Below the pieces are notes generated by a model. It searched no databases. It had not been told where the DNA came from and saw only the letters and a list, made by a program, of their open reading frames with translations. 64,000 nt of DNA, taken from Alphaproteobacteria bacterium 46_93_T64 (lineage in GTDB: Bacteria > Pseudomonadota > Alphaproteobacteria > Sneathiellales > Sneathiellaceae). Where the stretch lies: NCBI GenBank assembly GCA_002163135.1, contig MAAN01000011.1, positions 1 to 64,000 of the forward strand, read 5' to 3'. The position numbers were made by a program, and so were the translations under genes. Within the stretch, counting starts at the first letter, position 1, and the number at the start of each line of letters is the position of its first letter. Of this stretch, positions 17,701-26,458 are shown in pieces.

Positions 17701-18591
17701 CTAAAAAGCAGACTCTGACATTTTTCGAATAAGGAAATCACGGAAGATCGTTACCCGTTTTGATTTTCTAAGTTCTTCTGGATAAACATAATATGCATCA
17801 AATATTGGCCCTTCCGTTTCAGGAAGCACGCGAACAATACCAGTCTGACCCTGAGTTATATAATCAGGTAAACTTCCGATCCCGAGGCCACTTTGTATGG
17901 CGAGCAGAAGCCCATACACATTATTCACTTTAAAAAGTGGCGTTATGTCTCTGTTGTATTCTTTAAGAGAGTCGAGGATCCAATTGACGTTAGAAATGTT
18001 TGAAGGAGCCTCATCCCCATAGACCAAGATTTTGCGGCTAGCTAAATCCTGCATGGTCGTAGGGGCATCATTTTTCTCTACATACTCAACTGACGCATAT
18101 AGATGGTGCCGTACCGTCATTAGTTTGCGCATGATGAGGTCAGGTTGAACGGGTTCACGCAATCGAATTGCCACATCCGCTTCCCGCATACCCAGATCAA
18201 GCTCGCGATCGGCCAGTATTAAATTAACGGTTATATCAGGGTAGAGCTCCAGAAATTCCCGAATGCGTGGGGTCAACCAGTTTGAACCCAAGCCAACAGT
18301 CGCGGTCACTTTTATCTCGCCAGAAGGTTTGTCTTTGCTGTCCATGAGCATAGCTTCTGTCATGGCCAGTTTAGCGAAAATCTCATGGGCGGTATTGTAG
18401 AGAAGGTCCCCTTGTTCAGTAAGTTTTAGTCCCCGTGCATGACGATGGAATAAAGGTAACTTGAGGCTGTCTTCAAGCGCACTAATTTGGCGGCTGACGG
18501 CTGATTGGCTTAAATGGAGTGTCTCGCCGGCATGTGTAAAGCTGCCAGCCTCTGCCACGGCATGAAAAATGCGTAATTTGTCCCAATCCAT
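17701..18591 (-). CDS. LysR-family transcriptional regulator
   Basis: A 296-residue LysR regulator: winged helix-turn-helix at residues 3-62 (LRIFHAVAEAGSFTHAGETL, AVSRQISALEDSL, LFHRHARGL), then an effector domain (GEIKVTATVGLGSNWLTPRI, DVAIRLREPVQPDLI, SGLGIGSLPDYI). The reading frame extends to a TTG at 18627, but MDWDKLRIF from the ATG at 18591 is the standard LysR beginning. It sits downstream of trxB on the same strand, separated by a terminator, so it is probably transcribed alone. Its regulon is unknown; the tandem small RNA genes lie directly downstream on the same strand. Confidence 0.88.
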   Translation of the reverse strand: MDWDKLRIFHAVAEAGSFTHAGETLHLSQSAVSRQISALEDSLKLPLFHRHARGLKLTEQGDLLYNTAHEIFAKLAMTEAMLMDSKDKPSGEIKVTATVGLGSNWLTPRIREFLELYPDITVNLILADRELDLGMREADVAIRLREPVQPDLIMRKLMTVRHHLYASVEYVEKNDAPTTMQDLASRKILVYGDEAPSNISNVNWILDSLKEYNRDITPLFKVNNVYGLLLAIQSGLGIGSLPDYITQGQTGIVRVLPETEGPIFDAYYVYPEELRKSKRVTIFRDFLIRKMSESAF

Positions 18592-18708
18592 ATCAGCTGT
18601 GCCCCCGCTCGCGTTATCTGATAGCAAATTCGTTAAAAAGCGCGATCACTTTTCCAACAGATAGGGAGCAGAGTATATAGATACAAAGTTTTTTTCTAGA
18701 AGGAGTTG

Positions 18709-18741
18709 AAAAAAGAGGCGATAATTATTGAATATCGCCTC
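18709..18741 (-). terminator. Intrinsic terminator after trxB
   Basis: On the minus strand GAGGCGATA (18741-18733) pairs with TATCGCCTC (18723-18715), loop of nine, followed by TTTTTT (18714-18709). It begins 10 bases after the trxB stop codon and separates trxB from the LysR gene. Confidence 0.88.
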
Positions 18742-18751
18742 AATTGGTATC

Positions 18752-19690
18752 TTATTCGGCCAGAAATTTTTCCGCTTCAAGTGCGGACATACAGCCAGTG
18801 CCCGCCGCTGTGACGGCTTGGCGGTAGATTTTGTCCTGGACATCGCCGCAGGCAAAAATACCGGGTAGGTTTGTTGCTGTGGAGTCAGGTTGGGTGATCA
18901 AGTATCCCTCATCATCCATATCCAGTGTTCCTTTGAACAACTCAGTGTTGGGGCTATGGCCGATGGCAATAAAGACACCATGGACGCTGATATCAGTAGT
19001 CTCGTCTGTTTTGACATTTCTAATGCGCGCGGCCGTCACACCAAGTGGTGCCTCATCGCCGAGAACTTCTTCGAGAACACTGTCCCAGACGACTTCGATT
19101 TTCGGATTTTTGTGCAGCCGTTCGATGAGAATTTTTTCGGCACGGAATTGGTCACGGCGGTGAACGATTGTTACCTTGTCTGCGTGATTTGTAAGATAAA
19201 GAGCTTCTTCAACTGCCGTATTGCCACCACCAATTACGAGCACCTCTTTACCGCGATAGAAGAAACCATCACATGTGGCGCATGCTGAAACACCAAAGCC
19301 CATAAATTTTTCTTCTGAAGGAAGACCCAACCATTTTGCTGCGGCACCAGTGGAAATGATGATGCTGTCTGCGATGTAAGTGGCACCTGAATCAGCTGTC
19401 GCTACATAGGGGCGTTGTGACATATCGACATTTGTAATGACATCATGATGGATGATGGTTCCAACATTTTTGGCTTGTGCTTCCATTTGTTCCATCAACC
19501 ATGGGCCTTGGATCGGATCTGCAAAGCCAGGGTAGTTTTCGACATCTGTTGTAATAGTGAGCTGCCCGCCGGGCTGAATACCATGTACCAAAATCGGATT
19601 TAATGAGGCACGTGCTGCATACACTGCTGCTGTACAGCCTGCAGGTCCCGATCCGATTATTAGGACATTGGTTTTATAAGTTTCAGCCAT
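18752..19690 (-). CDS. trxB: Thioredoxin-disulfide reductase
   Basis: NADPH-dependent FAD enzyme that reduces thioredoxin in the cytoplasm. The 312-residue protein has the FAD-binding GSGPAGCTAAVYAARA near the N-terminus, the redox pair in SACATCDGFFY (about 135-140), the NADPH-binding GGGNTAVEEALYL, the Arg pair of HRRDQFRA, and the C-terminal FAD block GIFACGDVQDKIYRQAVTAAG. AGGAG lies about six bases upstream of the ATG. It follows the ELM1-family gene on the same strand. Confidence 0.97.
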   Translation of the reverse strand: MAETYKTNVLIIGSGPAGCTAAVYAARASLNPILVHGIQPGGQLTITTDVENYPGFADPIQGPWLMEQMEAQAKNVGTIIHHDVITNVDMSQRPYVATADSGATYIADSIIISTGAAAKWLGLPSEEKFMGFGVSACATCDGFFYRGKEVLVIGGGNTAVEEALYLTNHADKVTIVHRRDQFRAEKILIERLHKNPKIEVVWDSVLEEVLGDEAPLGVTAARIRNVKTDETTDISVHGVFIAIGHSPNTELFKGTLDMDDEGYLITQPDSTATNLPGIFACGDVQDKIYRQAVTAAGTGCMSALEAEKFLAE

Positions 19691-19826
19691 CTAACGCTCC
19701 TGATAATTGCGGTGGTTATTCCCGCTGTTTGGACCGTTTATTTATTATGGGTCGGCATGGCATGCAAGAGGGAGATGGAAAAACCGTGACGATACCAACA
19801 GAAATGCTTGGAAAACATCAGGGGTA

Positions 19827-20795
19827 TCAGAGATGTTTTTCAATGATTAGAGCGGCAATGCGCTCCGTTTCGCTGAGTTTTGGCGGCGTCCACTTCTCCA
19901 GTTTCCCTGTAAATGGTTTCGTATGGGAAAGGGATTTCATTTTCTCGTGGAAATGACGGAATTTACGATTTCCACCAGAAAGCTCATAAATGAGAACTTG
20001 TTTACCGGCTGTGCAGGCTTCACACACCATATTTACAGAATCGGCCGTAACAATGACATGGTCAGCTTTGTCGAGAAACGCGAAGTACGGATTGTTTTCA
20101 CCACCTGACCAAAGGATGTGAGGAAGTTCTCTTAATGCTTCCTTTAAGATGTTTTCATTTTCTGCGCCGGTTCGCCGAGACGTCGTGACAAGAAAAAAAC
20201 AAGATGACTGGTCATGTAAATCTTTTAGTTTCTGGCAAAGATCACGCATGACTTGCGGTGTAATGTCGTAGCAGCGATTGCTGCCACCGACCAAGACAGT
20301 CACAACAGGGGCGGTAATATCCTTAAGGTCTTTTTCAAACTTCCGAGCTTCGGCTTTCAATTTTTCATTCGTTATTCGGGTGAGGGAACCATGACTAACC
20401 AATACATTCTTTCCGCGAAGTTTGTCATGGTCCGGTACGACAACCAGATCAAAATTCGTTGCATTCGTATTTGGTGTCTGAATATGAACAGTGAAGGTTT
20501 TTCCAGCACTTGCCCGCTTGATTGCGACACTCATCGGAATGGCTTGCCGGCCGCATGTAATTAGAAGATCTGGCCAAGGGGCATTCAGGTTATCGCCCGC
20601 GCCAAGCAATTGAGATAACGGGTTAATCCATAAATATGGAGGAAGCCACTTCCACGGTTTCTTGGTTTGAATGCGTTTGATTGTCGGATCAAATCCCATC
20701 GTTTCAGCAAGGCCAATGCATTGGTTTTCCATTCCCGCACTGCCATCTGTCACCACCCAACAGCTTCGGGTTTCAGTATGTACTGTTGATGGCAT
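19827..20795 (-). CDS. ELM1 / GtrOC1 family (DUF1022) protein
   Basis: A 322-residue protein that begins CWVVTDGSAGMENQCIGLAE, the hallmark of the mitochondrial-fission-ELM1 family (PF06258). Further conserved blocks are WPDLLITCGRQAIPMSVAIKR, VVVPDHDKLRGKNVLVSHGS, TVLVGGSNRC and VTADSVNMVCEACTAGKQV; the layout is that of a GT-B type nucleotide-sugar-binding fold. Bacterial members have no established reaction; a glycosyltransferase-like role at the envelope is inference. It precedes trxB with 136 bases between and diverges from the Lrp-type gene. Confidence 0.85.
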   Translation of the reverse strand: MPSTVHTETRSCWVVTDGSAGMENQCIGLAETMGFDPTIKRIQTKKPWKWLPPYLWINPLSQLLGAGDNLNAPWPDLLITCGRQAIPMSVAIKRASAGKTFTVHIQTPNTNATNFDLVVVPDHDKLRGKNVLVSHGSLTRITNEKLKAEARKFEKDLKDITAPVVTVLVGGSNRCYDITPQVMRDLCQKLKDLHDQSSCFFLVTTSRRTGAENENILKEALRELPHILWSGGENNPYFAFLDKADHVIVTADSVNMVCEACTAGKQVLIYELSGGNRKFRHFHEKMKSLSHTKPFTGKLEKWTPPKLSETERIAALIIEKHL

Positions 20796-20952
20796 GGGCT
20801 CGGTTCTCGCGTCACTAGTGTTAGTCTATGGCACTATTCAGTCTCTATCCGTCAGGTCAAGCCTTTTAATTCTTGTTAAACACGATACTAGCACTTGGAG
20901 TCTGGTCAGCGTTGTAATAATGTTGCGTAGAATAGACAGGTGGAGGTAATGT

Positions 20953-21438
20953 ATGCAACGAGTGAAACTCGATGATATTGATCGGCGAATTTTGCACGAT
21001 CTTCAGGGAAATGGGCGGATAACCAACGTAGAGCTAGCGAAAAACGCTGGTATTTCAGCGCCTCCATGCTTGCGGCGTGTACGGGCATTAGAAGAATCCG
21101 GATACATTGAGGGCTATCACGCGCAACTTCATTCCGAAAGTCTGGGCTTTGGCGTAACAGTGTTTGCTTTAGTGGGACTGCAAAGTCAGGCAGAAGCAGA
21201 TTTGAAGGCTTTTGAAGAAAAAGTTCAGAACTGGCCCTTGGTACGCGAATGCTTCATGTTGGCCGGTGAAAATGACTTCATTCTAAAAGTTGTTGCGAAA
21301 GATTGGGACGCTTACCAGCAGTTTTTGACCCATGAATTGACCTCAGCACCGAATGTGGAGCATGTAAAAACATCGCTTGGCATTAGAGTTTCAAAGTTCT
21401 TGCCGGGTGTTCCCGTTGATCTTGAAAATAACGGATGA
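20953..21438 (+). CDS. Lrp/AsnC-family transcriptional regulator
   Basis: A 161-residue feast/famine regulator. The N-terminal helix-turn-helix (LDDIDRRILHDLQGNGRI, ELAKNAGISAPPCLRRVRAL) is followed by the RAM ligand-binding domain (ALVGLQSQAEADLKAFEEKV, CFMLAGENDFILKVVAKD). GGAGG lies six bases before the ATG. Such proteins form octamers or dimers and sense amino acids. The divergent ELM1-family gene and the downstream acyl-CoA synthetase are possible targets, without proof. Confidence 0.92.
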   Translation: MQRVKLDDIDRRILHDLQGNGRITNVELAKNAGISAPPCLRRVRALEESGYIEGYHAQLHSESLGFGVTVFALVGLQSQAEADLKAFEEKVQNWPLVRECFMLAGENDFILKVVAKDWDAYQQFLTHELTSAPNVEHVKTSLGIRVSKFLPGVPVDLENNG

Positions 21439-21504
21439 AGCTCAGCTAACTTGCATTCAGCATTCGATGTCACGTGTGTTTTAATTTAGATATGAGGCTT
21501 GTTT

Positions 21505-23124
21505 ATGAGTAAGTATGAGAACGGATTGGGCGCCAACCCGGCAAACTATATGCCGCTCACTCCCCTTGATTTTTTGGAACGTTCGGCAAGTGTTTATCCA
21601 AATCACACTGCGATGATCCATGGTAACTGGTCTTATACTTACTCTGAATTTTATGATCGGTGCCGGCGACTAGCAAGTGCGCTCATCAGTCAAGGTATTG
21701 GCAAAGGCGACACCGTTTCGGTAATGGCACCGAATGTGCCTGCTCTACTTGAGGGCCATTTCGGAGTACCTATGACGGGTGCGGTGCTAAATGCACTCAA
21801 TACACGCCTTGATGCTGAGACAATTGCTTTTATTCTTGATCATGCAGAATGCAAAATTCTGATCACCGATTGTGAATATTCAGATATCATTTCAAAAGCG
21901 CTGGAAATTGCAAAAGTTTCTCCATTGGTAATTGATATCGATGACCCGCTTGCCGAGGGTGGTTCACTAATTGGTGACATGACGTATGAGGCTTTTCTGC
22001 AAACTGGAAATGCCGAATTTAGGTGGCAAGGACCCGAAGACGAATGGCAGGCGATTTCGCTGAATTATACGTCGGGGACAACCGGCGACCCTAAGGGGGT
22101 TGTATATCATCATCGAGGCGCCTATTTGGCTGCCACTGGAAATACCATGTCCTGGAACATGCAAAAGCACCCAGTCTATTTATGGACATTACCAATGTTC
22201 CATTGCAATGGCTGGTGTTTTCCGTGGACTATTACTGCCGTTGGTGGGACGCATGTTTGTTTGCGGAAGGTAGATGCTGACCCAATTTACGATGCGATGG
22301 AAAGATACAATGTTGATCATATGTGCGGTGCACCAATTGTGCTGTCGATGTTAATTAACACAACGGATGAGAATAAAGCGAAGGCTTCCAAAGGGATTAA
22401 AGTCATGGTTGCCGCGGCCCCGCCGCCAGCTCCGGTATTGGCTGAGATGGATGTTATGGGCTTTGACGTTACCCATGTTTACGGTCTGACAGAATGCTAT
22501 GGCCCGTCCGTCTTTTGCGATTGGGATAACTCTTGGGATGAGAAAAGTGTCGAGGACCGCGCGGCTTTAAAGGCCCGGCAAGGTGTCCGTTACCATGCTC
22601 TTGGCGGATTAGAGGTAATGGATCCGGAAACCATGGAACCTGTTGAACGTGATGGCACGACAATGGGTGAGGTTATGATGCGTGGCAATATGGTCATGAA
22701 GGGATATCTCAATAATCCAGCCACAACAGAAGCTTCATTGAAAGACGGCTGGTTTCATACTGGCGACTTAGGTGTTTTACATGAGGATGGATATCTGGAA
22801 CTCAGGGATCGCTCCAAGGATATCATAATTTCAGGTGGCGAAAACATCTCAACTATTGAAGTGGAAGGCGTACTCTTTAAGTATCCAGCGGTACTGGATG
22901 TGGCAGTTGTCGCGCGTCCTGACGATAAATGGGGAGAAACACCTTGCGCGTTTGTTATGCTTCGTGAGGGCGCAGAAGCAACCGCAGCCGAGCTTATTAG
23001 TTTTTGTCGGGATAATATGGCGCATTTCAAGTGCCCAAAAACTGTTGTCTTTGATGACCTGCCCAAGACATCGACGGGCAAAGTGCAAAAGTTTGTTTTA
23101 AGAGAGCGGGCGAAGAACCTATAA
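21505..23124 (+). CDS. AMP-forming acyl-CoA synthetase (DmdB-like / medium-chain)
   Basis: Activates a carboxylic acid to its CoA thioester via an acyl-adenylate. The 539-residue protein has the ANL motifs in order: SLNYTSGTTGDPKGVVYHHR (P-loop-like A3), the A5 VYGLTECYGPS, GWFHTGDLG (A7), LRDRSKDIIISGGENIS (A8) and LPKTSTGKVQK with the A10 lysine. The HHRGAYLAATGN and HCNGWCFPW segments resemble methylmercaptopropionate-CoA ligases (DmdB) and related enzymes of marine alphaproteobacteria, but the substrate cannot be fixed. I use ATG 21505, seven bases after GAGG; an in-frame TTG at 21499 is less likely. Confidence 0.9.
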   Translation: MSKYENGLGANPANYMPLTPLDFLERSASVYPNHTAMIHGNWSYTYSEFYDRCRRLASALISQGIGKGDTVSVMAPNVPALLEGHFGVPMTGAVLNALNTRLDAETIAFILDHAECKILITDCEYSDIISKALEIAKVSPLVIDIDDPLAEGGSLIGDMTYEAFLQTGNAEFRWQGPEDEWQAISLNYTSGTTGDPKGVVYHHRGAYLAATGNTMSWNMQKHPVYLWTLPMFHCNGWCFPWTITAVGGTHVCLRKVDADPIYDAMERYNVDHMCGAPIVLSMLINTTDENKAKASKGIKVMVAAAPPPAPVLAEMDVMGFDVTHVYGLTECYGPSVFCDWDNSWDEKSVEDRAALKARQGVRYHALGGLEVMDPETMEPVERDGTTMGEVMMRGNMVMKGYLNNPATTEASLKDGWFHTGDLGVLHEDGYLELRDRSKDIIISGGENISTIEVEGVLFKYPAVLDVAVVARPDDKWGETPCAFVMLREGAEATAAELISFCRDNMAHFKCPKTVVFDDLPKTSTGKVQKFVLRERAKNL

Positions 23125-23215
23125 AATCGCACCCAAATTGGTGTTATCGCTTTATTAACCAAAAATGATACATGCTTGCCTCCTTTGGAACTTTCTCCAC
23201 CTAAGGGGGTGACGT

Positions 23216-23485
23216 ATGACACACTATCTGGTTACGGAAGAAGATCCGTCAGGGCAAAAACTTGAAGATGTCCTCGCAATGATCCGATCCGATATCATTC
23301 ATCGCTGTACGCGGATCACGGATGATAGCCGAGGTGAAGCGCAAGCGGTCTTATCCAACAATATGAAGATCCTTAATCTGCTAACAGATGCTGTCGATCT
23401 TGCCATGGACAGTACCAGAATTCTGGATAAAGCATTTGGTCCCAGTCAGGCTGGTAAGGGTGGGCCGCCGCGGATCGGAAATTGA
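23216..23485 (+). CDS. Conserved-looking small protein of unknown function
   Basis: I do not recognise this 89-residue protein. It has a strong AAGGGGG ribosome site seven bases before the ATG and codon use like its neighbours, so it is probably real. It is soluble, with a central predicted helix region (SRGEAQAVLSNNMKILNL, TDAVDLAMDSTRIL) and a Gly/Pro-rich tail (GKGGPPRIGN). No Cys, no signal peptide, no membrane segment. It lies between an acyl-CoA synthetase and a convergent hydrolase gene, which does not suggest a job. Confidence 0.65.
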   Translation: MTHYLVTEEDPSGQKLEDVLAMIRSDIIHRCTRITDDSRGEAQAVLSNNMKILNLLTDAVDLAMDSTRILDKAFGPSQAGKGGPPRIGN

Positions 23486-23502
23486 TCGCGGCAACCCGTG
23501 CT

Positions 23503-24291
23503 TTAAAGAAATGATATCATAGCAGCGCGAACATCTTGCGCTTTCTCTATCATTTGCATGTGACCGCAATTTTCAAGAATTACAGTTTTTGAGCTTTCGA
23601 CGGCCTGAATAAGCTTTTGAGCCGCGCGCGGATGAGTCATCATGTCTTTGTCGCCCAAAATAAACAAAGTCGGGCAGGTTAGATTTTTTGCAGCCTCAAA
23701 TCCACCTTCGTAGCCGCTACAAATAGACAAGCCCTTATATAACGTTCCGTCGCCAGATTTTTCAACGGTGCGAAGCGCATTTCCAATCATCCAAAGACCA
23801 GGTACTTCTGACGCTCCCATATGTGAGGGGCGAGCATGTGACCAGTCTATCATCATGTGATAGGCAGACGGATCGTTTGCTTCGGCTTTGTTTAGGAAGT
23901 CTTCCCCAACCATCATCGGGAAAGCGACACCAATCATGACAAGTTTTGAAACTCTATCAGGGTAACGCCCTGCAGCTGATAATGCCGTCAGAGAGCCCAT
24001 GCTATGGCCAACAAGGGTCGCAGCTTCAATTCCGATAGCATCCATAAAGGCAACAACCCAATCGGCCATCGCATCGATGCTTGATGGTATTTCTCCGCCG
24101 CTTTTTCCATGACCGGGTAAATCCAACGCAAAGACATTGAAACCGTGATGGGCAAAGTATCTGCTTTGAAGAGACCATGCGGTATGATCCATTGCGGCAC
24201 CATGCAAAAACAGCATAGTGGGTTTTGATTTATTAAACTCTTGCCCGCCTGTTGCCGCAAAAAGAGGCGTGTTGTTTACTGTTATAATCAT
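23503..24291 (-). CDS. Alpha/beta-fold hydrolase
   Basis: A 262-residue hydrolase. The nucleophile elbow GHSMGS is in the middle of the first half, an oxyanion segment LHGAAMDHTAW near the N-terminus, an acid in FILGDKDMMTHP and the catalytic His in ENCGHMQMIEK near the end, so the Ser-Asp-His triad is complete. The substrate is unknown; esterase, thioesterase or haloperoxidase-like lipolytic activity is possible. It begins 13 bases after the metY stop, on the same strand, so it is probably the second gene of a metY operon. Confidence 0.85.
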   Translation of the reverse strand: MIITVNNTPLFAATGGQEFNKSKPTMLFLHGAAMDHTAWSLQSRYFAHHGFNVFALDLPGHGKSGGEIPSSIDAMADWVVAFMDAIGIEAATLVGHSMGSLTALSAAGRYPDRVSKLVMIGVAFPMMVGEDFLNKAEANDPSAYHMMIDWSHARPSHMGASEVPGLWMIGNALRTVEKSGDGTLYKGLSICSGYEGGFEAAKNLTCPTLFILGDKDMMTHPRAAQKLIQAVESSKTVILENCGHMQMIEKAQDVRAAMISFL

Positions 24292-24304
24292 AATGTTCCC
24301 CTAT

Positions 24305-25621
24305 TCACGCAGCGTTTGCTTTTTCAGCAATTTTGCCGGCGGCTCTCAGGCCAAGTTTCAGATCCTTGATAAGATCGTCTGCATCTTCGATACCAACTGA
24401 AAGCCGGATCATACCTTCTGAAATACCCGCATTAATTAACGCTTCTGCATCCATTTGCTGATGCGTTGTGGATGCTGGATGAATAACAAGGCTTTTTGCA
24501 TCTCCAACATTAGCGAGATGCGAGAAGACCTGCAATTGGCCGATAAAGGCTTTGCCGGCGTCACGGCCGCCTTTCACAGTAAAACTGAAAATAGAGCCAC
24601 ACCCTTTTGGAAGGAGTTTCTTTGCCAGTTCATGATCTGGATGTTCTTCCAATTCCGGATATGACACTGTTTCAACCGCATCGTGCGTTTTAAGGAAGGC
24701 GATTACCTTCCGTGCATTTTCAACATGCTTTTCCATTCGAATTGAAAGTGTCTCAACGCCTTGCAAAATTTGGAACGAGTTGGTTGGGCTGATGCAGGCG
24801 CCAAAATCACGGATGCCTTCAGTTCTTGCCCGCATGAGAAAGGCGAGGGGACCAAATTCTTCCTCATATTTAATGCCATGATACCCTTCATAAGGTTCCG
24901 TCAATGTCGGGAATTTGCCGCTTTTCGCCCAATCGAAGTTTCCGCCATCAATCAAAGCACCGCCCATGGCAATTCCATGACCACCAAGAAACTTCGTTGC
25001 AGAGTGCATAACAAGATCGGCGCCGTGTTCAATTGGACGGCAGAGATACGGTGTTGCAAATGTATTGTCCATTAATAATGGAATTCCCGCGGCATGTGCA
25101 ACTTCGGAAACTTTCTCAATGTTAGTAACTTCAAGGCCGGGATTGCCAAGCGTCTCAGAAATCACAAGACGAGTTTCGTCTTTGATCGCCGCCTTAAACG
25201 CGTCGACATCTCGCGGATTGACAAAAGTTGTCTCAATGCCAAAGCGCGGCATTGTGTGTTTCAAAAAGTTATAGGTTCCGCCGTACACAGATTGAGAGCA
25301 GACGATATGGGCGCCCGTACTCATCAACGTTACAATCGCTAAATGCATGGCAGCATGCCCAGATGCTGTGCAAAGTGCGCCAACACCGCCTTCAAGGCTG
25401 GCAAGTCTTTCCTCCAACACTGCGGTCGTCGGGTTTGAAAGCCGAGTATAGATGTGGCCGGTTGTTTCCAAGTTAAAAAGAGACGCGGCGTGATCGGCAT
25501 CTTTGAAGACATAGGATGTCGTTTGATAGATAGGGACCGCACGTGCCCCTGTAACCGGATCAGGTTGCTGCCCTGCATGAAGGCTTAAAGTGTCGAATTT
25601 GAGGAAATTAGGATCGGCCAT
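24305..25621 (-). CDS. metY: O-acetylhomoserine sulfhydrylase / aminocarboxypropyltransferase
   Basis: PLP enzyme that makes homocysteine from O-acetylhomoserine and sulfide, feeding methionine synthesis. The 438-residue protein begins with FDTLSLHAGQQPDPVTGARA and IYQTTSYVF, has YTRLSNPTT (substrate Tyr/Arg), ETLGNPGLEV, LMDNTFATPYLC and the PLP lysine in HSATKFLGGHG, ending with LIRLSVGIEDADDLI, all standard for the Cys/Met metabolism family and of MetY length. ATG 25621 has GGGAG seven bases upstream; a TTG at 25627 is the only longer choice. A promoter and a leader hairpin lie upstream; no known SAM riboswitch was recognised. Confidence 0.94.
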   Translation of the reverse strand: MADPNFLKFDTLSLHAGQQPDPVTGARAVPIYQTTSYVFKDADHAASLFNLETTGHIYTRLSNPTTAVLEERLASLEGGVGALCTASGHAAMHLAIVTLMSTGAHIVCSQSVYGGTYNFLKHTMPRFGIETTFVNPRDVDAFKAAIKDETRLVISETLGNPGLEVTNIEKVSEVAHAAGIPLLMDNTFATPYLCRPIEHGADLVMHSATKFLGGHGIAMGGALIDGGNFDWAKSGKFPTLTEPYEGYHGIKYEEEFGPLAFLMRARTEGIRDFGACISPTNSFQILQGVETLSIRMEKHVENARKVIAFLKTHDAVETVSYPELEEHPDHELAKKLLPKGCGSIFSFTVKGGRDAGKAFIGQLQVFSHLANVGDAKSLVIHPASTTHQQMDAEALINAGISEGMIRLSVGIEDADDLIKDLKLGLRAAGKIAEKANAA

Positions 25622-25753
25622 ATGCAAGCTCCCTTGTTTACTTAGATTGTGTTTCGGGCAAGCTATACTGGCAAGAAGACAAGGTCCAGACTAATCGCAT
25701 TGGGAGCGGTCGGAGAATTTGGATGTCTTTGGATATATTGGGAGAATTAAGAG

Positions 25754-25780
25754 AGGGGGCTGCCTTTACAAGCGCCCCCT
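25754..25780 (-). promoter_or_regulatory. GC-rich hairpin in the metY leader
   Basis: AGGGGGC (25754-25760) and GCCCCCT (25774-25780) form a perfect 7-bp stem with a 13-base loop, about 130 bases upstream of metY within its predicted leader. Only a weak U-tract follows on the minus strand, so it may be a pause, attenuator or structured leader. I compared it with the SAM-II and SAH riboswitch consensus from memory and saw no match. Confidence 0.5.
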
Positions 25781-25830
25781 TCAATATTATTTTGATACCT
25801 CAACCTGTCAAACTTGACCTGTTGCGAGAG

Positions 25831-25859
25831 ATAAAACTCTGATTCCGAGGAAGAGTCAA
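25831..25859 (-). promoter_or_regulatory. Predicted sigma-70 promoter for metY
   Basis: On the minus strand TTGACT (25859-25854), a 17-base spacer and TTTTAT (25836-25831) form a good vegetative promoter. Transcription would start near 25824, leaving a leader of about 200 bases before metY. Confidence 0.5.
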
Positions 25860-25920
25860 GGCCGAGTGTTACAAAAAGTAATAATTTTGGTGATTCAAGA
25901 CCCAATTTTTTATTCTAAAG

Positions 25921-26013
25921 AAAAAAAGAGCCGCCAAAGCAGGCGGCTCAAGTCAACAGGGAGGCGTCAAACAGATTGGATGAGATCCAATCAGCAACCC
26001 GACGCGGGCTGCT
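25921..26013 (-). ncRNA. Small RNA D, dispersed member of the CCTCCC-linker family
   Basis: Minus-strand order: hairpin AGCAGCCC/GGGTTGCT (26013-25993) with loop GCGTC; an 8-bp hairpin GATTGGAT/ATCCAATC (25992-25974); the linker CCTCCCTGTTGA (25964-25953); and a strong terminator GAGCCGCC/GGCGGCTC (25949-25928) followed by seven U residues. It shares the linker and overall plan of RNAs A-C at 17 kb but has only two hairpins before the linker and no CCUCCC loop. It lies between the DUF1192 gene and metY, both on the same strand; CCTATAAAT about ten bases upstream could be its -10 element. Confidence 0.75.
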
Positions 26014-26150
26014 AATAAAGTAATTTATAGGCATTTTATTAAATTACAATTAACGCATACACGATTTTTACTGAAATTCCAAGATTAACGGAGATTATTT
26101 CTAGGTTAATTGGTCTTATTTAGTACTTTTGGTTTGTTGCATGATCTTAT

Positions 26151-26333
26151 TCAGGACTTAAAAATACTTTGTGCAGCGTTTTGAGCTTTACGTTTCGTTT
26201 CAATGATCCGATGAACTTTTTCGATTTCAGCATTTAGATCGATTATATAACTTTCCAATTCATCCACAGACATTACAGAAAAATTTTGTGGCTGACCGCT
26301 AAAAATGGGGGTTTCGTCCTCTTCGCTTGTCAT
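26151..26333 (-). CDS. DUF1192 family small protein
   Basis: A 60-residue protein matching the alphaproteobacterial DUF1192 pattern: a conserved core MSVDELESYIIDLNAEIEK followed by a basic helix (HRIIETKRKAQNAAQSIF). It is probably a short coiled coil. Its function is unknown. The gene is divergent from the quinone oxidoreductase gene, an arrangement I recall as common in this class. Confidence 0.8.
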   Translation of the reverse strand: MTSEEDETPIFSGQPQNFSVMSVDELESYIIDLNAEIEKVHRIIETKRKAQNAAQSIFKS

Positions 26334-26458
26334 TTTTTCATTCCTTCATATGCTAGACATCCAATTCATGATGCTGACTAGACAGCCGGGCGCCTGTTAT
26401 GTCACATCAAGAATAGCAGCAGAATCAATATAAAAGAAAAAACCGTTTGGAGAAAAGA

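Noticed and set aside
25681-25860. SAM-II or SAH riboswitch before metY
   Set aside because: The leader has a hairpin but not the conserved bases of either consensus as I remember them.
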